From the NCBI RefSeq assembly GCF_000956475.1, contig NZ_JYJB01000005.1:1-64000 (forward strand): DNA of 64,000 nt, written 5' to 3'. The DNA comes from Microbacterium hydrocarbonoxydans. GTDB taxonomy: Bacteria; Actinomycetota; Actinomycetes; Actinomycetales; Microbacteriaceae. The notes beneath the pieces are model-generated. The model made no database searches and was not told where the DNA came from. It saw only the letters and a list, made by a program, of their open reading frames with translations. Shown piece after piece: positions 52,371 to 62,199 of this stretch; position 1 is the first letter of the stretch, and the number at the start of each line of letters is the position of its first letter. Both the position numbers and the translations under genes were made by a program.

Positions 52371-52384
52371 GCCATCGCAGACGC

Positions 52385-52423
52385 GAAGAAGCCCGTCACC
52401 CCGAACGGGTGGCGGGCTTCTTC
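52385..52423. terminator. Bidirectional terminator between acyl-CoA ligase gene and rplQ
   Basis: GAAGAAGCCCG...CGGGCTTCTTC (11-bp outer stem) with an inner ACCC/GGGT. It ends the alpha ribosomal operon on the minus strand. Confidence 0.85.
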
Positions 52424-52439
52424 GATGCGAGCGAGATGC

Positions 52440-53000
52440 TTACTCGGACTTCTCCTCGACAGCGTCCGCGGCGGCAGCCTCGGCTGCTTCGCCCTCGGCC
52501 TGCGACTCGGCGCCGGCGTCCGCGGCCTCGTCCACGGGAGCCTCCTCGACGGGAGCCTCCTCGACGACCTCAGCCGGCTTCTCAGCCTTCTCGGCCTTGG
52601 GAGCTGCGGCCTTCTTGGTCGACTTCGCCTTCGGGGTGACGGGCTCGAGAACGAGCTCGATCACGGCCATGGGAGCGTTGTCGCCCTTGCGGTTGCCGAT
52701 CTTCGTGATGCGGGTGTACCCGCCCTCACGGTCGGCGACCAGCGGAGCGATCTCGTTGAACAGCACGTGAGCGGCGTCCTTGTTGGAACGCAGCACCGTG
52801 AGCGCGCGACGACGCGCGTGCAGGTCGCCGCGCTTGCCGAGCGTCACGAGACGCTCTGCGAGCGGACGCAGGCGCTTCGCCTTGGTCTCGGTCGTGGTGA
52901 TCGACTTGTGCGTGAACAGCTGCGCGGCGAGGTTGGCAAGCAGCAGGCGCTCGTGGGCGGGGCCGCCTCCGAGGCGGGGACCCTTGGTGGGCTTGGGCAT
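52440..53000 (-). CDS. rplQ: 50S ribosomal protein L17
   Basis: Protein of 186 aa. The core (residues 1-118, [20 protein letters not shown] onward) is followed by an unusual tail of about 65 residues: first Lys/Ala-rich, then very acidic with Glu/Ala/Asp runs. E. coli L17 has 127 residues. Last gene of the rpsM-rpsK-rpoA-rplQ string; the terminator follows. Confidence 0.97.
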   Translation of the reverse strand: MPKPTKGPRLGGGPAHERLLLANLAAQLFTHKSITTTETKAKRLRPLAERLVTLGKRGDLHARRRALTVLRSNKDAAHVLFNEIAPLVADREGGYTRITKIGNRKGDNAPMAVIELVLEPVTPKAKSTKKAAAPKAEKAEKPAEVVEEAPVEEAPVDEAADAGAESQAEGEAAEAAAADAVEEKSE

Positions 53001-53034
53001 AATCGTCTAACTCCTGGTCAGGAAAGGTCGGGTA

Positions 53035-54024
53035 TCAGAAGGACTCGTCTTCGCTGCCGCCGTAGAAGTGGGCGCCGTCGAAACCGGGCACCGAATCCTT
53101 GAGCGACAGACCGAGCGAGATGAGCTTGTCGCGCACCTCGTCGACCGACTTCTGGCCGAAATTGCGGATGTTCATGAGCTGCGTCTCCGACAGGGCGACG
53201 AGCTCCGAAACGGTGTTGATGCCTTCACGCTTCAGGCAGTTGTACGAGCGCACAGACAGGTCGAGGTCCTCGATCGGCATCGACAGCTCGCTGGAGTTCA
53301 CAGCCTCCACCGGCGCCGGGCCGATCTCGATGCCCTCAGCCTCGACGTTCAGCTCGCGTGCGAGGCCGAACAGCTCGGTGAGCGTCTTCGCAGCCGAGGC
53401 GACGGCGTCGCGCGGGCTGATCGAGTTCTTGGTCTCGACGTCGAGGACGAGCTTGTCGAAGTCGGTGCGCTCACCGGCACGAGTCGCCTCGACGCGGTAG
53501 CTGACCTTGAGAACGGGCGAGTAGATCGAGTCGATCGGGATCTGACCGGCCTCGGCGTACTCGTTGCGGTTCTGCGTCGCCGAGACGTAGCCGCGGCCAC
53601 GCTCGATCGTGAGCTCGAGCTCGAACTTCGCGGTGTCGTTGAGGGTCGCGATGACGAGCTCGGGGTTGTGCACCTCGACACCGGCGGGAGCCGAGATGTC
53701 GGCGGCGGTGACTTCGCCCGCACCGGTCTTGCGCAGGTACGCCGTGATGGGCTCATCGCGCTCACTCGAGACGACGAGCTGCTTGATGTTGAGGATGATC
53801 TCGGTGACATCCTCCTTCACGCCGGGGATGGTGCTGAACTCGTGCAGCACACCGTCGATGCGGACGCTGGTGACAGCGGCGCCGGGAATCGACGACAGCA
53901 GGCTGCGACGAAGCGCGTTGCCGATCGTGTATCCGAAGCCGGGCTCCAGAGGCTCGATGATGAACCGGCTCCGGTTCTCGACGATCTTTTCCTCGGTGAG
54001 TGTGGGACGCTGTGCAATAAGCAC
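53035..54024 (-). CDS. rpoA: DNA-directed RNA polymerase alpha subunit
   Basis: GTG start, 329 aa. N-terminal dimerisation domain ([20 protein letters not shown]), a linker, and the C-terminal DNA-binding domain ([38 protein letters not shown]). A strong hairpin at 54137-54172 lies in the 157-nt gap before it, so rpoA may have its own promoter or a processed message. Confidence 0.98.
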   Translation of the reverse strand: MLIAQRPTLTEEKIVENRSRFIIEPLEPGFGYTIGNALRRSLLSSIPGAAVTSVRIDGVLHEFSTIPGVKEDVTEIILNIKQLVVSSERDEPITAYLRKTGAGEVTAADISAPAGVEVHNPELVIATLNDTAKFELELTIERGRGYVSATQNRNEYAEAGQIPIDSIYSPVLKVSYRVEATRAGERTDFDKLVLDVETKNSISPRDAVASAAKTLTELFGLARELNVEAEGIEIGPAPVEAVNSSELSMPIEDLDLSVRSYNCLKREGINTVSELVALSETQLMNIRNFGQKSVDEVRDKLISLGLSLKDSVPGFDGAHFYGGSEDESF

Positions 54025-54136
54025 TCTGTGTTCCTTTCGATCACATGCCCGCTATATGACATGTGGTGGGGTGAGGTCTTTAGTTGTGACGTTGCCGTCG
54101 GGCCCGCGGCCGGGCGCACTGCGCCGGGGGCGGGCA

Positions 54137-54172
54137 GTGAGTCGCTCGCCCCTTACAGGGCGAGCGACTCAC
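54137..54172 (-). terminator. Hairpin between rpsK and rpoA
   Basis: Perfect 15-bp stem GTGAGTCGCTCGCCC/GGGCGAGCGACTCAC with a 6-nt loop, starting 9 nt past the rpsK stop. No long U-tail, so attenuation or RNA processing is possible. Confidence 0.65.
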
Positions 54173-54181
54173 GGAGCCGGA

Positions 54182-54580
54182 TCAGACGCGGCGACGCTTC
54201 GGCGGACGGCATCCGTTGTGCGCCTGCGGCGTGACGTCCTGGATCGAGCCGACCTCGAGGCCGGCGGCCTGCAGCGAGCGGATCGCGGTCTCGCGGCCGG
54301 AGCCCGGACCCTTCACGAGGACGTCGACCTTCTTGACGCCGTGCTCCGCAGCCTGACGAGCAGCGGACTCGGCAGCCATGCCGGCGGCGTACGGGGTCGA
54401 CTTGCGGGAGCCCTTGAAGCCCACGCCACCCGACGAAGCCCAGGCGATGACGGCGCCGGACGGGTCCGTGATCGAGACGATCGTGTTGTTGAACGTCGAC
54501 TTGATGTGGGCCTGGCCCAGCGCGATGTTCTTCTTTTCCTTGCGGCGCGGCTTGCGCGCGGCGGCCTTGGGTGCAGCCAT
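54182..54580 (-). CDS. rpsK: 30S ribosomal protein S11
   Basis: Protein of 132 aa. It begins with a basic [16 protein letters not shown] segment and has the S11 core [18 protein letters not shown] and [13 protein letters not shown]. It forms part of the 30S platform. 32 nt after rpsM. Confidence 0.98.
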   Translation of the reverse strand: MAAPKAAARKPRRKEKKNIALGQAHIKSTFNNTIVSITDPSGAVIAWASSGGVGFKGSRKSTPYAAGMAAESAARQAAEHGVKKVDVLVKGPGSGRETAIRSLQAAGLEVGSIQDVTPQAHNGCRPPKRRRV

Positions 54581-54612
54581 GAAAATGTTCTCCTAGTCCC
54601 TGGGGCCGCTGC

Positions 54613-54987
54613 TTAGCGGGCCTTCTTCTTGCCGGCGACGGTGCGCTTCGGGCCCTTGCGGGTACGGGCGTTGGTCTTGGTGCGCTGACCGCGGACCGGG
54701 AGACCACGACGGTGGCGGATGCCCTCGTAGGAGCCGATCTCGACCTTGCGGCGGATGTCTGCTGCGACCTCGCGGCGCAGGTCACCCTCCACCTTGTAGT
54801 TGCCTTCGATGTAGTCGCGAAGAGCGATGAGCTGGTCGTCGGTGAGGTCCTTCACGCGGATCGACTCGTCGATCTCGGTGGCCTTGAGGATCTCGACCGA
54901 GCGGGTACGGCCGACGCCGTAGATGTAGGTAAGGGCGATCACCACGCGCTTGTCGCGCGGGATGTCAACGCCGGCAAGACGTGCCAT
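54613..54987 (-). CDS. rpsM: 30S ribosomal protein S13
   Basis: Protein of 124 aa, full length. It begins [20 protein letters not shown] and ends in the basic tail [13 protein letters not shown]. It contacts tRNA in the P-site and L5. The gap before it (54988-55148) has nested inverted repeats (GGATCGG...CCGATCC around CTCGGG/CCCGAG) near 55022-55074. Confidence 0.98.
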   Translation of the reverse strand: MARLAGVDIPRDKRVVIALTYIYGVGRTRSVEILKATEIDESIRVKDLTDDQLIALRDYIEGNYKVEGDLRREVAADIRRKVEIGSYEGIRHRRGLPVRGQRTKTNARTRKGPKRTVAGKKKAR

Positions 54988-55148
54988 GCGGTTCTCCTGG
55001 ATGTTGTGGAGGTGTGGAGCAGGATCGGTGCTCGGGCCTCCGCCCCGAGGTGTCGGCTCCGATCCCCTCAGCTCCCCTCTGGGGCGCCGAATGTGTCGAA
55101 GCGTCTGATCCTGCCGTGTGTATTGAGTTGTAAGTCAGATCGGAAAGA

Positions 55149-55265
55149 TCAGCCCTGGCGCTGCTTGTGGCGCGGGTTGCTCTTGCAGATGACCATGACG
55201 CGGCCGTGACGACGGATCACCTTGCAGTGATCGCAGATCGGCTTGACGCTGGGGTTGACCTTCAT
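55149..55265 (-). CDS. rpmJ: 50S ribosomal protein L36
   Basis: Protein of 38 aa: [20 protein letters not shown] then [18 protein letters not shown]. The zinc ligands are intact (CxxC ... C ... H), so this is the C+ form. It lies between infA and rpsM, its usual place. Confidence 0.97.
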   Translation of the reverse strand: MKVNPSVKPICDHCKVIRRHGRVMVICKSNPRHKQRQG

Positions 55266-55331
55266 GATGTGTTCCTGTTCGCTGTCTTCACCGGGCAGGC
55301 AGGGTTGCCTGGGGTGTTACTTCTCGACCGA

Positions 55332-55553
55332 TCAGCGGTAGCGGTAGACGATGCGACCGCGGGTCAGGTCGTAGGGGCTGAGCTCCACGACCACGCGGTC
55401 CTCGGGGATGATGCGGATGTAGTTCTGCCGCATCTTTCCTGAGATCGTTGCCAGAACCTTGTGTCCGTTGGTGAGCTCAACGCGGAACATCGCGTTGGGC
55501 AGCGCCTCGGACACGACGCCCTCGATCTCGATGACACCGTCTTTCTTAGCCAT
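55332..55553 (-). CDS. infA: Translation initiation factor IF-1
   Basis: Protein of 73 aa, a single S1-like OB fold ([39 protein letters not shown]). The frame is open upstream, but the ATG at 55553 gives the canonical protein. First gene of the infA-rpmJ-rpsM-rpsK-rpoA-rplQ group; the upstream gene string is broken here by the DsbA-like gene and its terminator. Confidence 0.97.
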   Translation of the reverse strand: MAKKDGVIEIEGVVSEALPNAMFRVELTNGHKVLATISGKMRQNYIRIIPEDRVVVELSPYDLTRGRIVYRYR

Positions 55554-55668
55554 AGCCTCGCTGACGCTTCTGCAGACCGGTCGATCTGCGGTGGGTGATT
55601 GGGATTGCGATGCCGCACCGACTCGGACACGCCGAATCAAGGCACAAGGCACCAAAGATCTATGATAT

Positions 55669-55710
55669 CCGACGGCCCCGGTTCCAGCAAGCTGAGACCG
55701 GGGCCGTCGG
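55669..55710 (-). terminator. Terminator after the DsbA-like gene
   Basis: Perfect 14-bp stem CCGACGGCCCCGGT/ACCGGGGCCGTCGG with a 14-nt loop, 6 nt past the stop. Confidence 0.8.
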
Positions 55711-55716
55711 CGTGGC

Positions 55717-56427
55717 TCACTTGTCGGAGCTGTCGCCGTCTGCTCCGGAGCCCGCCGTGCCGGCCTTGGCCAGCACGTCCTCGAGCTTGGTGATCTCGCC
55801 CGCCTGCAGGTCGAGACGCTTGCCGTTGACCTCTACGGTCGGCGTGCCCTGGATGTCGTGCTTCGTCGTCTGCGACGCGACGAACGTCTTGTACGTGCCG
55901 TCGGCGATGCAGTCTGCCGCAGCGCCTGCACCCGCCTCGTTCGCCAGCGAGGCCAGCTCGTCGTCACTGAGGCCGACCGAGTTCTCCTCGGGCTGGTTCG
56001 TGAAGAGCGAGTTGAAGTAGCCGAGAGCGGCATCCGGCGCCTTGTCCGCCACGCAGTACATCGCGCTCGCGGCACGGGTCGAGTACTTGGTGTTCTGCGA
56101 GTACCGGTCGAGGATCGAGATCGGGTGGATGTTCAGCGTGATCGCGTTGTCGGCCGCCGCGGTCTGCAGCTGCTCGCCGTACTGATCCTCGAAGTCGCCG
56201 CAGATCGGGCACATGAAGTCGACGTAGGTGTCGACCACGTCGTCGCCGGTGCCGAAGGTGATCGCTCCCGTGTCCTTGTCCACGAGCGCGCTCTGGGGCG
56301 CCGTGCCAGGGCCCGTCGCCAGCGAGTTCGCCCACCAGACGGCTGCGCCGATCGCCACAAGGACGATCACCACGGCCGTGGACACGCCGACGACGAACCA
56401 GTTCGTGCTCTTCTTGGCGACTGCCAT
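55717..56427 (-). CDS. Membrane-anchored DsbA-family thioredoxin-like protein
   Basis: Protein of 236 aa. A single N-terminal membrane anchor (about residues 10-33) is followed by an extracytoplasmic thioredoxin fold: [10 protein letters not shown] with the redox pair Cys73/Cys76 and the cis-Pro loop [11 protein letters not shown]. Two further Cys (MYC near 123, ADC near 169) may form a structural disulfide. The family makes or isomerises disulfides in exported proteins. It sits between map and infA, interrupting the spc/alpha order, with its own terminator. Confidence 0.9.
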   Translation of the reverse strand: MAVAKKSTNWFVVGVSTAVVIVLVAIGAAVWWANSLATGPGTAPQSALVDKDTGAITFGTGDDVVDTYVDFMCPICGDFEDQYGEQLQTAAADNAITLNIHPISILDRYSQNTKYSTRAASAMYCVADKAPDAALGYFNSLFTNQPEENSVGLSDDELASLANEAGAGAAADCIADGTYKTFVASQTTKHDIQGTPTVEVNGKRLDLQAGEITKLEDVLAKAGTAGSGADGDSSDK

Positions 56428-56593
56428 TGCTTTCCGATCTGTCGAGGCTCACCCGCGTGAGTCCGGCTTGAAGTCTTCGGGTGTATGCACACCCATGCAT
56501 CCATTGTGCCTGGTCTTTCCTATGCAGCGGTTGTGTTCGCGCGTCATCGGTCACCTCCTGGTCTCTGCGTGACCTACGCCGCCTCGCGCCGGA

Positions 56594-56700
56594 GGTCACG
56601 CGCGAAGCGGGAGGTCACGCGTGGTGAGGACGTCACGCCCGGCGCAGGAGGCCGCGCGCGGTGCACGACGTCACACGCGACGCAGCAGAGACCACGCGCG
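56594..56700. repeat. 19-bp periodic TCAC array, block A
   Basis: Degenerate units with TCAC (or variants) at 56596, 56615, 56633, 56652 (variant), 56671 and 56692 (variant), spacing 18-21 bp. It lies in the 502-bp gap between the DsbA-like gene and map. No gene is supported in that gap. Confidence 0.6.
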
Positions 56701-56777
56701 AGCTTCCTCTTCTGCACAGAGGTAGCCGCGCCACGATGACACCCGGATCCCTGCACGAACTCCACACCCCAGGCATG

Positions 56778-56910
56778 GGAAGTCACCCCGTGAGCCGGAA
56801 CTCACCCGAGACAAGAGAAGTCACGCCGGAAACCGGAACTCACGCATAACGACGGAAGTCACATCGTAAGCAGGAACTCACCGCGAACGAGAGCGGTCAC
56901 CGGCAAACGT
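56778..56910. repeat. 19-bp periodic TCAC array, block B
   Basis: Seven consecutive units of exactly 19 bp start at 56778, 56797, 56816, 56835, 56854, 56873 and 56892, with TCAC always at unit position 6. Units alternate GGAAG-TCAC and GGAAC-TCAC in the first six, giving a 38-bp higher-order period. The rest of each unit is only weakly conserved. Not an iteron or CRISPR array of any known kind. Confidence 0.8.
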
Positions 56911-56929
56911 TCCTCTACTCGAACCGCCC

Positions 56930-57778
56930 CTACGCGAGGGGCGTCGGAACGACGCCGAAGGCGGCGAGGCCTGCGGCACCCCCGTCGGCCGCGGTCAACA
57001 CCCAGATGCCGTCGGCGTGCACCGCGACGCTGTGCTCCCAGTGCGATCCGTCGGAGCCGTCGATCGTCGAGACCGTCCAGTCATCGTCCTCGACGAAGGT
57101 CTCCTCGCCGCCGGCGGTGACCATGGGCTCGATCGCGAGCACGAGACCGGGCTTGATCTCGGCTCCGGGGTCGGGCGTGCGGTAGTTGAACACACTCGGC
57201 GGCTCGTGCATCTTGCGGCCGATGCCATGACCCACGTACTCGCGCAGGATCCCGTACGGGCGGCCGGAGACCTCAGACACTCCCTGCGCCTCGATGTAGT
57301 CCTGGATCGCGGCGCCGATCTCGCCGATGTGCGAAGCCGAAGCCATCGCGGCGATTCCCGCCCACATCGAGCCCTCGGTCACACGCGACAGCTCCTGGCG
57401 CCGGGCGACGAGCGCAGCATCCGCACCACCGGGCACGATGAACGTGCGAGCGCTGTCGCCGTTCCAGCCTTCGAACTGCGCTCCCCCGTCGACCGAGACG
57501 ATGTCGCCTGCCTCGAGAACGCGCGAACCGGGGATGCCGTGCACCACCTCTTCGTTCACGGACACGCAGATCGTGTGGTGGTATCCGCGCACGAGCTGGA
57601 AGTTCGACTCGGCTCCGCGTTCCACGATCACGCGGTTCGCCTCAGCGTCGAGTTCGATCGTCGAGACTCCGGGCCGAACGAGCGGAGCGACGGCGTCGAG
57701 CGCCGCGGCCGTGATCAGGCCAGGCTCGAGCATCGATCGCAGCTGAGCCGGCGTCTTGTAGATCGAACGACGGAACAT
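56930..57778 (-). CDS. map: Methionine aminopeptidase, type I
   Basis: Protein of 282 aa. Metal ligands are seen in VSVDGG and NGDSARTF (two Asp), GHGIGRKMHEPP (His), AIEPMVT and HWEHSVAV (two Glu). It removes initiator Met. The start lies one base from the adk stop. The frame is open upstream but only this ATG gives the normal protein. Confidence 0.95.
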   Translation of the reverse strand: MFRRSIYKTPAQLRSMLEPGLITAAALDAVAPLVRPGVSTIELDAEANRVIVERGAESNFQLVRGYHHTICVSVNEEVVHGIPGSRVLEAGDIVSVDGGAQFEGWNGDSARTFIVPGGADAALVARRQELSRVTEGSMWAGIAAMASASHIGEIGAAIQDYIEAQGVSEVSGRPYGILREYVGHGIGRKMHEPPSVFNYRTPDPGAEIKPGLVLAIEPMVTAGGEETFVEDDDWTVSTIDGSDGSHWEHSVAVHADGIWVLTAADGGAAGLAAFGVVPTPLA

Positions 57779-57779
57779 C

Positions 57780-58376
57780 TCAGACCGCGACGCGGAGTCC
57801 GCGTGCGTCGAGAGCGGCGAAGATGCGCTCGGTGATCTCGTCGAGGGTGCCGACGCCGTCGATCGTGTCGACGATGCCGCGCGGGCCGTAGACCGACAGG
57901 ATCGGGGCCGTCTCGTGCTCGTAGATGTCCAGACGGTGTGCGATCGCCTCAGGCGTGTCGTCCGTGCGGCCCTGCTCCGTGGCGCGCAGCGCAAGACGCG
58001 AGATGCTCTCCTCGCGCGGCACGTCAAGCAGGATCACCGCGTCGAGAGACTCACCGCGACCGGCGAGGAACTCATCGAGGTGCTCGACCTGATGCGTGTT
58101 GCGCGGGTAGCCGTCGAGCAGGAAGCCCGCTGCCGCGTCGTCCTGCGACAGGCGATCACGCACGATCGCGCTGGTGAGCTCATCGGGGACGAGGTCGCCG
58201 GCATCGAGGATCGCCGTGACCTGCTGGCCGAGTTCGGTGCCCTCTTTGATGTTGGCCCGGAAGATGTCTCCGGTGGAGACGACGGGGATGCCGAACGACT
58301 CCGCGATGCGCACGCCCTGCGTGCCCTTGCCGGAACCCTGCGGGCCGACGATGAGAAGACGAGCGGATGCGGTCAT
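57780..58376 (-). CDS. adk: Adenylate kinase
   Basis: Protein of 198 aa, the short type without a zinc-binding LID. The P-loop is [11 protein letters not shown], with FLLDGYPRN and [13 protein letters not shown]. It interconverts ATP+AMP and 2 ADP. The start overlaps the secY stop (ATGA). Confidence 0.96.
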   Translation of the reverse strand: MTASARLLIVGPQGSGKGTQGVRIAESFGIPVVSTGDIFRANIKEGTELGQQVTAILDAGDLVPDELTSAIVRDRLSQDDAAAGFLLDGYPRNTHQVEHLDEFLAGRGESLDAVILLDVPREESISRLALRATEQGRTDDTPEAIAHRLDIYEHETAPILSVYGPRGIVDTIDGVGTLDEITERIFAALDARGLRVAV

Positions 58377-59695
58377 CGGAGGAGCCCTTCGTAGTGACGC
58401 TGCTGCAGCTGTGCATCGATCTGCTTGACCGTCTCCAGACCGACACCGACGATGATCAGGATCGACGCACCGCCGAACGGGAAGTTCTGATTGGCGCCGA
58501 CAGTCGCAAGGGCGATGAGCGGGATGAGGGCGATCAGGCCCAGGTAGATGGAACCAGGGAGCGTGATGCGGGTCAGCACGTAGTCGAGGTACTCGGCGGT
58601 CGGGCGACCGGCGCGGATGCCGGGGATGAACCCGCCGTACTTCTTCATGTTGTCGGCGACCTCGACGGGGTTGAACGTGATCGCCACGTAGAAGTAGGTG
58701 AAGCCGATGATCAACAGGAAGTACGCCAGCATGTAGACCGGGTGGTCGCCCTTGGTGAAGTTCGACGTGATCCACGTCACCCATGCAGCAGGGGTCGAGC
58801 CGTCCTGCGGGGTGTTGAACTGCGCGATCAGCGCCGGGATGTACAGCAGCGATGAGGCGAAGATGACCGGGATGACACCCGCCATGTTGACCTTGATCGG
58901 GATGTACGTGTTCGTGCCGCCATAGGTGCGGCGCCCGACCATGCGCTTGGCGTACTGCACCGGGATGCGTCGCTGCGACTGCTCGACGAACACGACGAGC
59001 CCCATCACGATGATGCCGACCGCGATGACCATGAAGAAGATCTCAGGGCTCTTGGTCTGCCAGATCAGCGCCATCGCGCCGGGGAACGTGGCGGCGATCG
59101 AGGTGAAGATCAGCAGGGACATGCCGTTGCCGATGCCGCGCTCGGTGACGAGCTCTGCGAACCACATGATGAGGCCCGTGCCTGCGGTCATGGCGATGAT
59201 GATGAGCAGCTGGGCCCACCACGCCTCGTTCGTGAGCAGGGTCTGGCAGGCGGCGACGTCGGTGTTGCCGAAGAGCTGACCGCTGCGGGCCACGGTGACC
59301 AGCGTGGTCGACTGCAGCAGCGCGAGCGCAATCGTGAGGTAGCGCGTGTACTGGGTCAGCTTGGACTGCCCGGCCTGGCCCTCCTTGTGCAGGGCCTCGA
59401 AGTGCGGGATGACGACGCGGAGGAGCTGCGTGATGATCGTCGCCGTGATGTACGGCATGACGCCCAGCGCGAAGATCGACAGCTGCAGCAGTGCGCCACC
59501 CGAGAAGAGGTTGACGAGTCCGAGCAGGCCGTCGGTCCCGTTGTTCTCGGCGAGACACGCCTCGACGTTCGGGAAGTTCACGAACGGAGCCGGGACATTG
59601 GATCCGAGACGGTAGATGGCGACGATCGCCAGGGTGAAACCGATCTTCCGACGCAGGTCGGGCGTGCGGAAGATCCGCGCGATGGCGCTAAACAA
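58373..59695 (-). CDS. secY: Preprotein translocase subunit SecY
   Basis: Protein of 440 aa with ten membrane segments. A TTG start is chosen ([18 protein letters not shown] follows) because AGGAGG sits 8 nt upstream (59704-59709). An ATG at 59758 would put 21 unrelated residues in front and lie inside the rplO terminator. It is the channel of the Sec translocon, partner of SecE (17055-17330). It has its own leader after that terminator. Confidence 0.95.
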   Translation of the reverse strand: MFSAIARIFRTPDLRRKIGFTLAIVAIYRLGSNVPAPFVNFPNVEACLAENNGTDGLLGLVNLFSGGALLQLSIFALGVMPYITATIITQLLRVVIPHFEALHKEGQAGQSKLTQYTRYLTIALALLQSTTLVTVARSGQLFGNTDVAACQTLLTNEAWWAQLLIIIAMTAGTGLIMWFAELVTERGIGNGMSLLIFTSIAATFPGAMALIWQTKSPEIFFMVIAVGIIVMGLVVFVEQSQRRIPVQYAKRMVGRRTYGGTNTYIPIKVNMAGVIPVIFASSLLYIPALIAQFNTPQDGSTPAAWVTWITSNFTKGDHPVYMLAYFLLIIGFTYFYVAITFNPVEVADNMKKYGGFIPGIRAGRPTAEYLDYVLTRITLPGSIYLGLIALIPLIALATVGANQNFPFGGASILIIVGVGLETVKQIDAQLQQRHYEGLLR

Positions 59696-59757
59696 GGGCG
59701 TTCCTCCTGAAAAGGTTGCCAATCCCTGAGGGATGGCTGAAAGACCAGGGTAACTCA

Positions 59758-59789
59758 AAAGAGGGGCCGGATTTCTCCGACCCCTCTTT
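59758..59789 (-). terminator. Terminator after rplO
   Basis: 14-bp stem AAAGAGGGGcCGGA/TCCGaCCCCTCTTT with one mismatch, a TTTC loop, and TTTTGAG following on the minus strand. It separates rplO from secY. Confidence 0.8.
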
Positions 59790-59797
59790 CGCAGTGG

Positions 59798-60415
59798 TTA
59801 CTTGACGGTTCCGCCCGCTGCCACGATCTTCTGCTCGGCAGAACCCGAGACCTTGTCGACCGAGACGGTGAGCTTCACGGCGATGTCGCCGTTGCCCAGA
59901 ACCTTGACCTTCTCGTTCTTGCGAACGGCACCCTTGGCGACCAGGTCGCTGACGGTGACATCGCCACCTGCGGGGTACAGCTCCGCGAGCTTCTCCAGGT
60001 TCACGACCTGGTACTCGACGCGGAACGGGTTCTTGAACCCGCGCAGCTTCGGGGTGCGCATGTGCAGAGGCATCTGCCCACCCTCGAAGCCGACGCGAAC
60101 GGTGTTGCGAGCCTTGGTGCCCTTGGTTCCGCGGCCGGCGGTCTTGCCCTTGGAGCCCTCACCGCGACCGACACGGGTCTTCGCGGTGTTGGATCCGGGG
60201 ACCGGACGCAGGTGGTGCACCTTCAGGACGCCGGGACGGGATGCCGGAGCATCCTTCTTCGGAGCGGCCTTCTTGGCTGCGGTGTCGGCCTTGGCAGAGG
60301 CAGCAGCCTTCGCCGGAGCCTTCTTCGCAGCAGGCTTCTTCTCGGCGGCAGCCTTGGGGGCTGCGGCCTTCTTCGGGGCCTTCTCGGCCTCGACGGCTTC
60401 GTTCTTCTCAGCCAT
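59798..60415 (-). CDS. rplO: 50S ribosomal protein L15 with Lys/Ala-rich N-terminal extension
   Basis: Protein of 205 aa. The L15 core begins at about residue 62 ([20 protein letters not shown]) and includes [20 protein letters not shown]. The first ~60 residues are a Lys/Ala/Pro repeat like histone H1 tails ([20 protein letters not shown]). E. coli L15 has 144 residues. The core is full-length and the stop is followed by a terminator. Confidence 0.96.
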   Translation of the reverse strand: MAEKNEAVEAEKAPKKAAAPKAAAEKKPAAKKAPAKAAASAKADTAAKKAAPKKDAPASRPGVLKVHHLRPVPGSNTAKTRVGRGEGSKGKTAGRGTKGTKARNTVRVGFEGGQMPLHMRTPKLRGFKNPFRVEYQVVNLEKLAELYPAGGDVTVSDLVAKGAVRKNEKVKVLGNGDIAVKLTVSVDKVSGSAEQKIVAAGGTVK

Positions 60416-60600
60416 TAGTCGATCTCCTCAACCTTGACGAGGTGTGCGACCGCACGGACATAGCCGCGAGTCTGGGCGTCGTCAGGGCGGACGGTGGTGT
60501 CACCGATGCGCTTCAGACCGAGCGAACGCAGCGTGTCGCGCTGGTTCTGCTTCTCGCTCACCTTGGACTTGATCTGCGTGACCTTGAGCCGGGCGGCCAT
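60415..60600 (-). CDS. rpmD: 50S ribosomal protein L30
   Basis: Protein of 61 aa, full length ([33 protein letters not shown]). One-base overlaps with rpsE and rplO indicate coupling. Confidence 0.97.
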   Translation of the reverse strand: MAARLKVTQIKSKVSEKQNQRDTLRSLGLKRIGDTTVRPDDAQTRGYVRAVAHLVKVEEID

Positions 60601-61298
60601 CAGGCACCTACCTTCTGTGCAGCGAGAGCCTCAGCCTCGGCACGGACGAGACGCGCAGGTGCGACCTGGTCGAACTCGAGGCCACGACGCGCGGCAACCG
60701 CACGGGGCTCCTCGAGCTGCTTCAGAGCCGTCACCGTCGCGTGCACGATGTTGATCGTGTTCGACGAGCCGAGCGACTTCGACAGCACGTCGTGGATGCC
60801 GGCGCACTCGAGCACGGCGCGCACGGGACCACCCGCGATGACACCGGTACCGGCAGCGGCCGGACGGAGCAGGACCACACCAGCGGCCGCCTCACCCTGC
60901 ACGGGGTGCGGGATGGTGCTGCCGACGCGCGGAACGCGGAAGAAGTTGCGCTTGGCCTCTTCGACACCCTTCGCGATCGCGAGAGGAACCTCACGGGCCT
61001 TGCCGTAGCCGACGCCGACCAGACCGTTGCCGTCGCCGACGACCACGAGAGCGGTGAAGCTGAACCGGCGTCCACCCTTCACGACCTTCGACACGCGGTT
61101 GATGGTGACGACGCGCTCGAGGAACTGGTTGTCACCGCGGTCGCGCGAGTTGCGGTCACGACCGCCCTGGTTGCGGTCACGGCCACCGCGGCGGCCATCA
61201 CGCTGATCGCGAGTCGGCTCGGCCTGCGTGGTGCCGGCGGCCGTCTCGGAAGTGGCAGCAGCCGCTTCGGTCACTTCGTTCTCCTTGTTGTCACTCAC
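60600..61298 (-). CDS. rpsE: 30S ribosomal protein S5
   Basis: Protein of 232 aa. A low-complexity N-terminus of about 55 residues (Glu/Ala/Thr, then [20 protein letters not shown]) precedes the S5 core ([32 protein letters not shown]). E. coli S5 has 167 residues. The start overlaps the rplR stop by 4 nt. Confidence 0.97.
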   Translation of the reverse strand: MSDNKENEVTEAAAATSETAAGTTQAEPTRDQRDGRRGGRDRNQGGRDRNSRDRGDNQFLERVVTINRVSKVVKGGRRFSFTALVVVGDGNGLVGVGYGKAREVPLAIAKGVEEAKRNFFRVPRVGSTIPHPVQGEAAAGVVLLRPAAAGTGVIAGGPVRAVLECAGIHDVLSKSLGSSNTINIVHATVTALKQLEEPRAVAARRGLEFDQVAPARLVRAEAEALAAQKVGA

Positions 61299-61654
61299 AG
61301 TGCCAGGCCCCCTTCACGAGCGCCGTCGGCGATGGCGGCGACGCGACCGGCGTAGCGGTTGCCACCACGGTCGAACACTGCCTCGGAAACGCCTGCAGCC
61401 TTCGCGCGCTCGGCGACGAGCTCGCCGACCTTGCGGGCCTTGGCGGTCTTGTCACCCTCGAACGCGCGCAGGTCGGTCTCGAGCGTCGAAGCCGACGCGA
61501 CGGTGTGACCCTTGCTGTCGTCGACCAGCTGCACGAAGACGTGGCGGGCCGAGCGGTTGACGACGAGACGCGGACGCGACTCGGTGCCCACGACCTTCTT
61601 GCGAAGGCGGGCGTGACGACGCGCGCGGGCGTCAGACTTTGACTTGAGAGCCAT
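61295..61654 (-). CDS. rplR: 50S ribosomal protein L18
   Basis: Protein of 119 aa, full length ([40 protein letters not shown]). It binds 5S rRNA. 2 nt after rplF. Confidence 0.98.
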   Translation of the reverse strand: MALKSKSDARARRHARLRKKVVGTESRPRLVVNRSARHVFVQLVDDSKGHTVASASTLETDLRAFEGDKTAKARKVGELVAERAKAAGVSEAVFDRGGNRYAGRVAAIADGAREGGLAL

Positions 61655-61656
61655 GG

Positions 61657-62193
61657 TTACTTACCACTCTTTCCGGCCTTGCGACGCACGACCTCGCCGG
61701 CGTAGCGCACACCCTTGCCCTTGTACGGCTCGGGCTTGCGGATCTTGCGGATGTTCGCAGCTGCCTCGCCGACAGCCTGCTTGGAGATACCGCTCACGGT
61801 GAGCTTGTTGGTGCCCTCGACCGTGAAGGTGATGCCGGCGGGCGGGTCGACCAGAACCGGGTGCGAGAAGCCGAGGGCGAACTCGACCGAGCTGCCCTTC
61901 TGAGCCACGCGGTAACCGGTGCCGACGACCTCGAGACCCTTGGTGTAGCCCTGGGTCACGCCGATGATGTTGTTGTTGATGAGCGTGCGGGTCAGGCCGT
62001 GAAGCGACCGCGACGCGCGCTCGTCGTCGGGACGGGTGACGAGAACCTGGTTCTCCTCGACCGCGACCTCGATGGGGCTGGCCACCGTCAGGGTGAGCTC
62101 ACCCTTGGGGCCCTTCACCGCGACCTCACGGCCGTCGACCGAAACGGTCACGCCCGCGGGAACGTCGATGGGAAGTCGTCCAATACGCGACAT
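61657..62193 (-). CDS. rplF: 50S ribosomal protein L6
   Basis: Protein of 178 aa, full length, with two L6 repeats ([21 protein letters not shown]-terminal [17 protein letters not shown]). It lies 6 nt after rpsH. Confidence 0.98.
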   Translation of the reverse strand: MSRIGRLPIDVPAGVTVSVDGREVAVKGPKGELTLTVASPIEVAVEENQVLVTRPDDERASRSLHGLTRTLINNNIIGVTQGYTKGLEVVGTGYRVAQKGSSVEFALGFSHPVLVDPPAGITFTVEGTNKLTVSGISKQAVGEAAANIRKIRKPEPYKGKGVRYAGEVVRRKAGKSGK

Positions 62194-62199
62194 TTCGAA

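Noticed and set aside
56594..56910. CRISPR-like array
   Set aside because: The period is 19 bp with only 8-9 conserved bases and no unique spacers of ~30 bp; no cas genes nearby.
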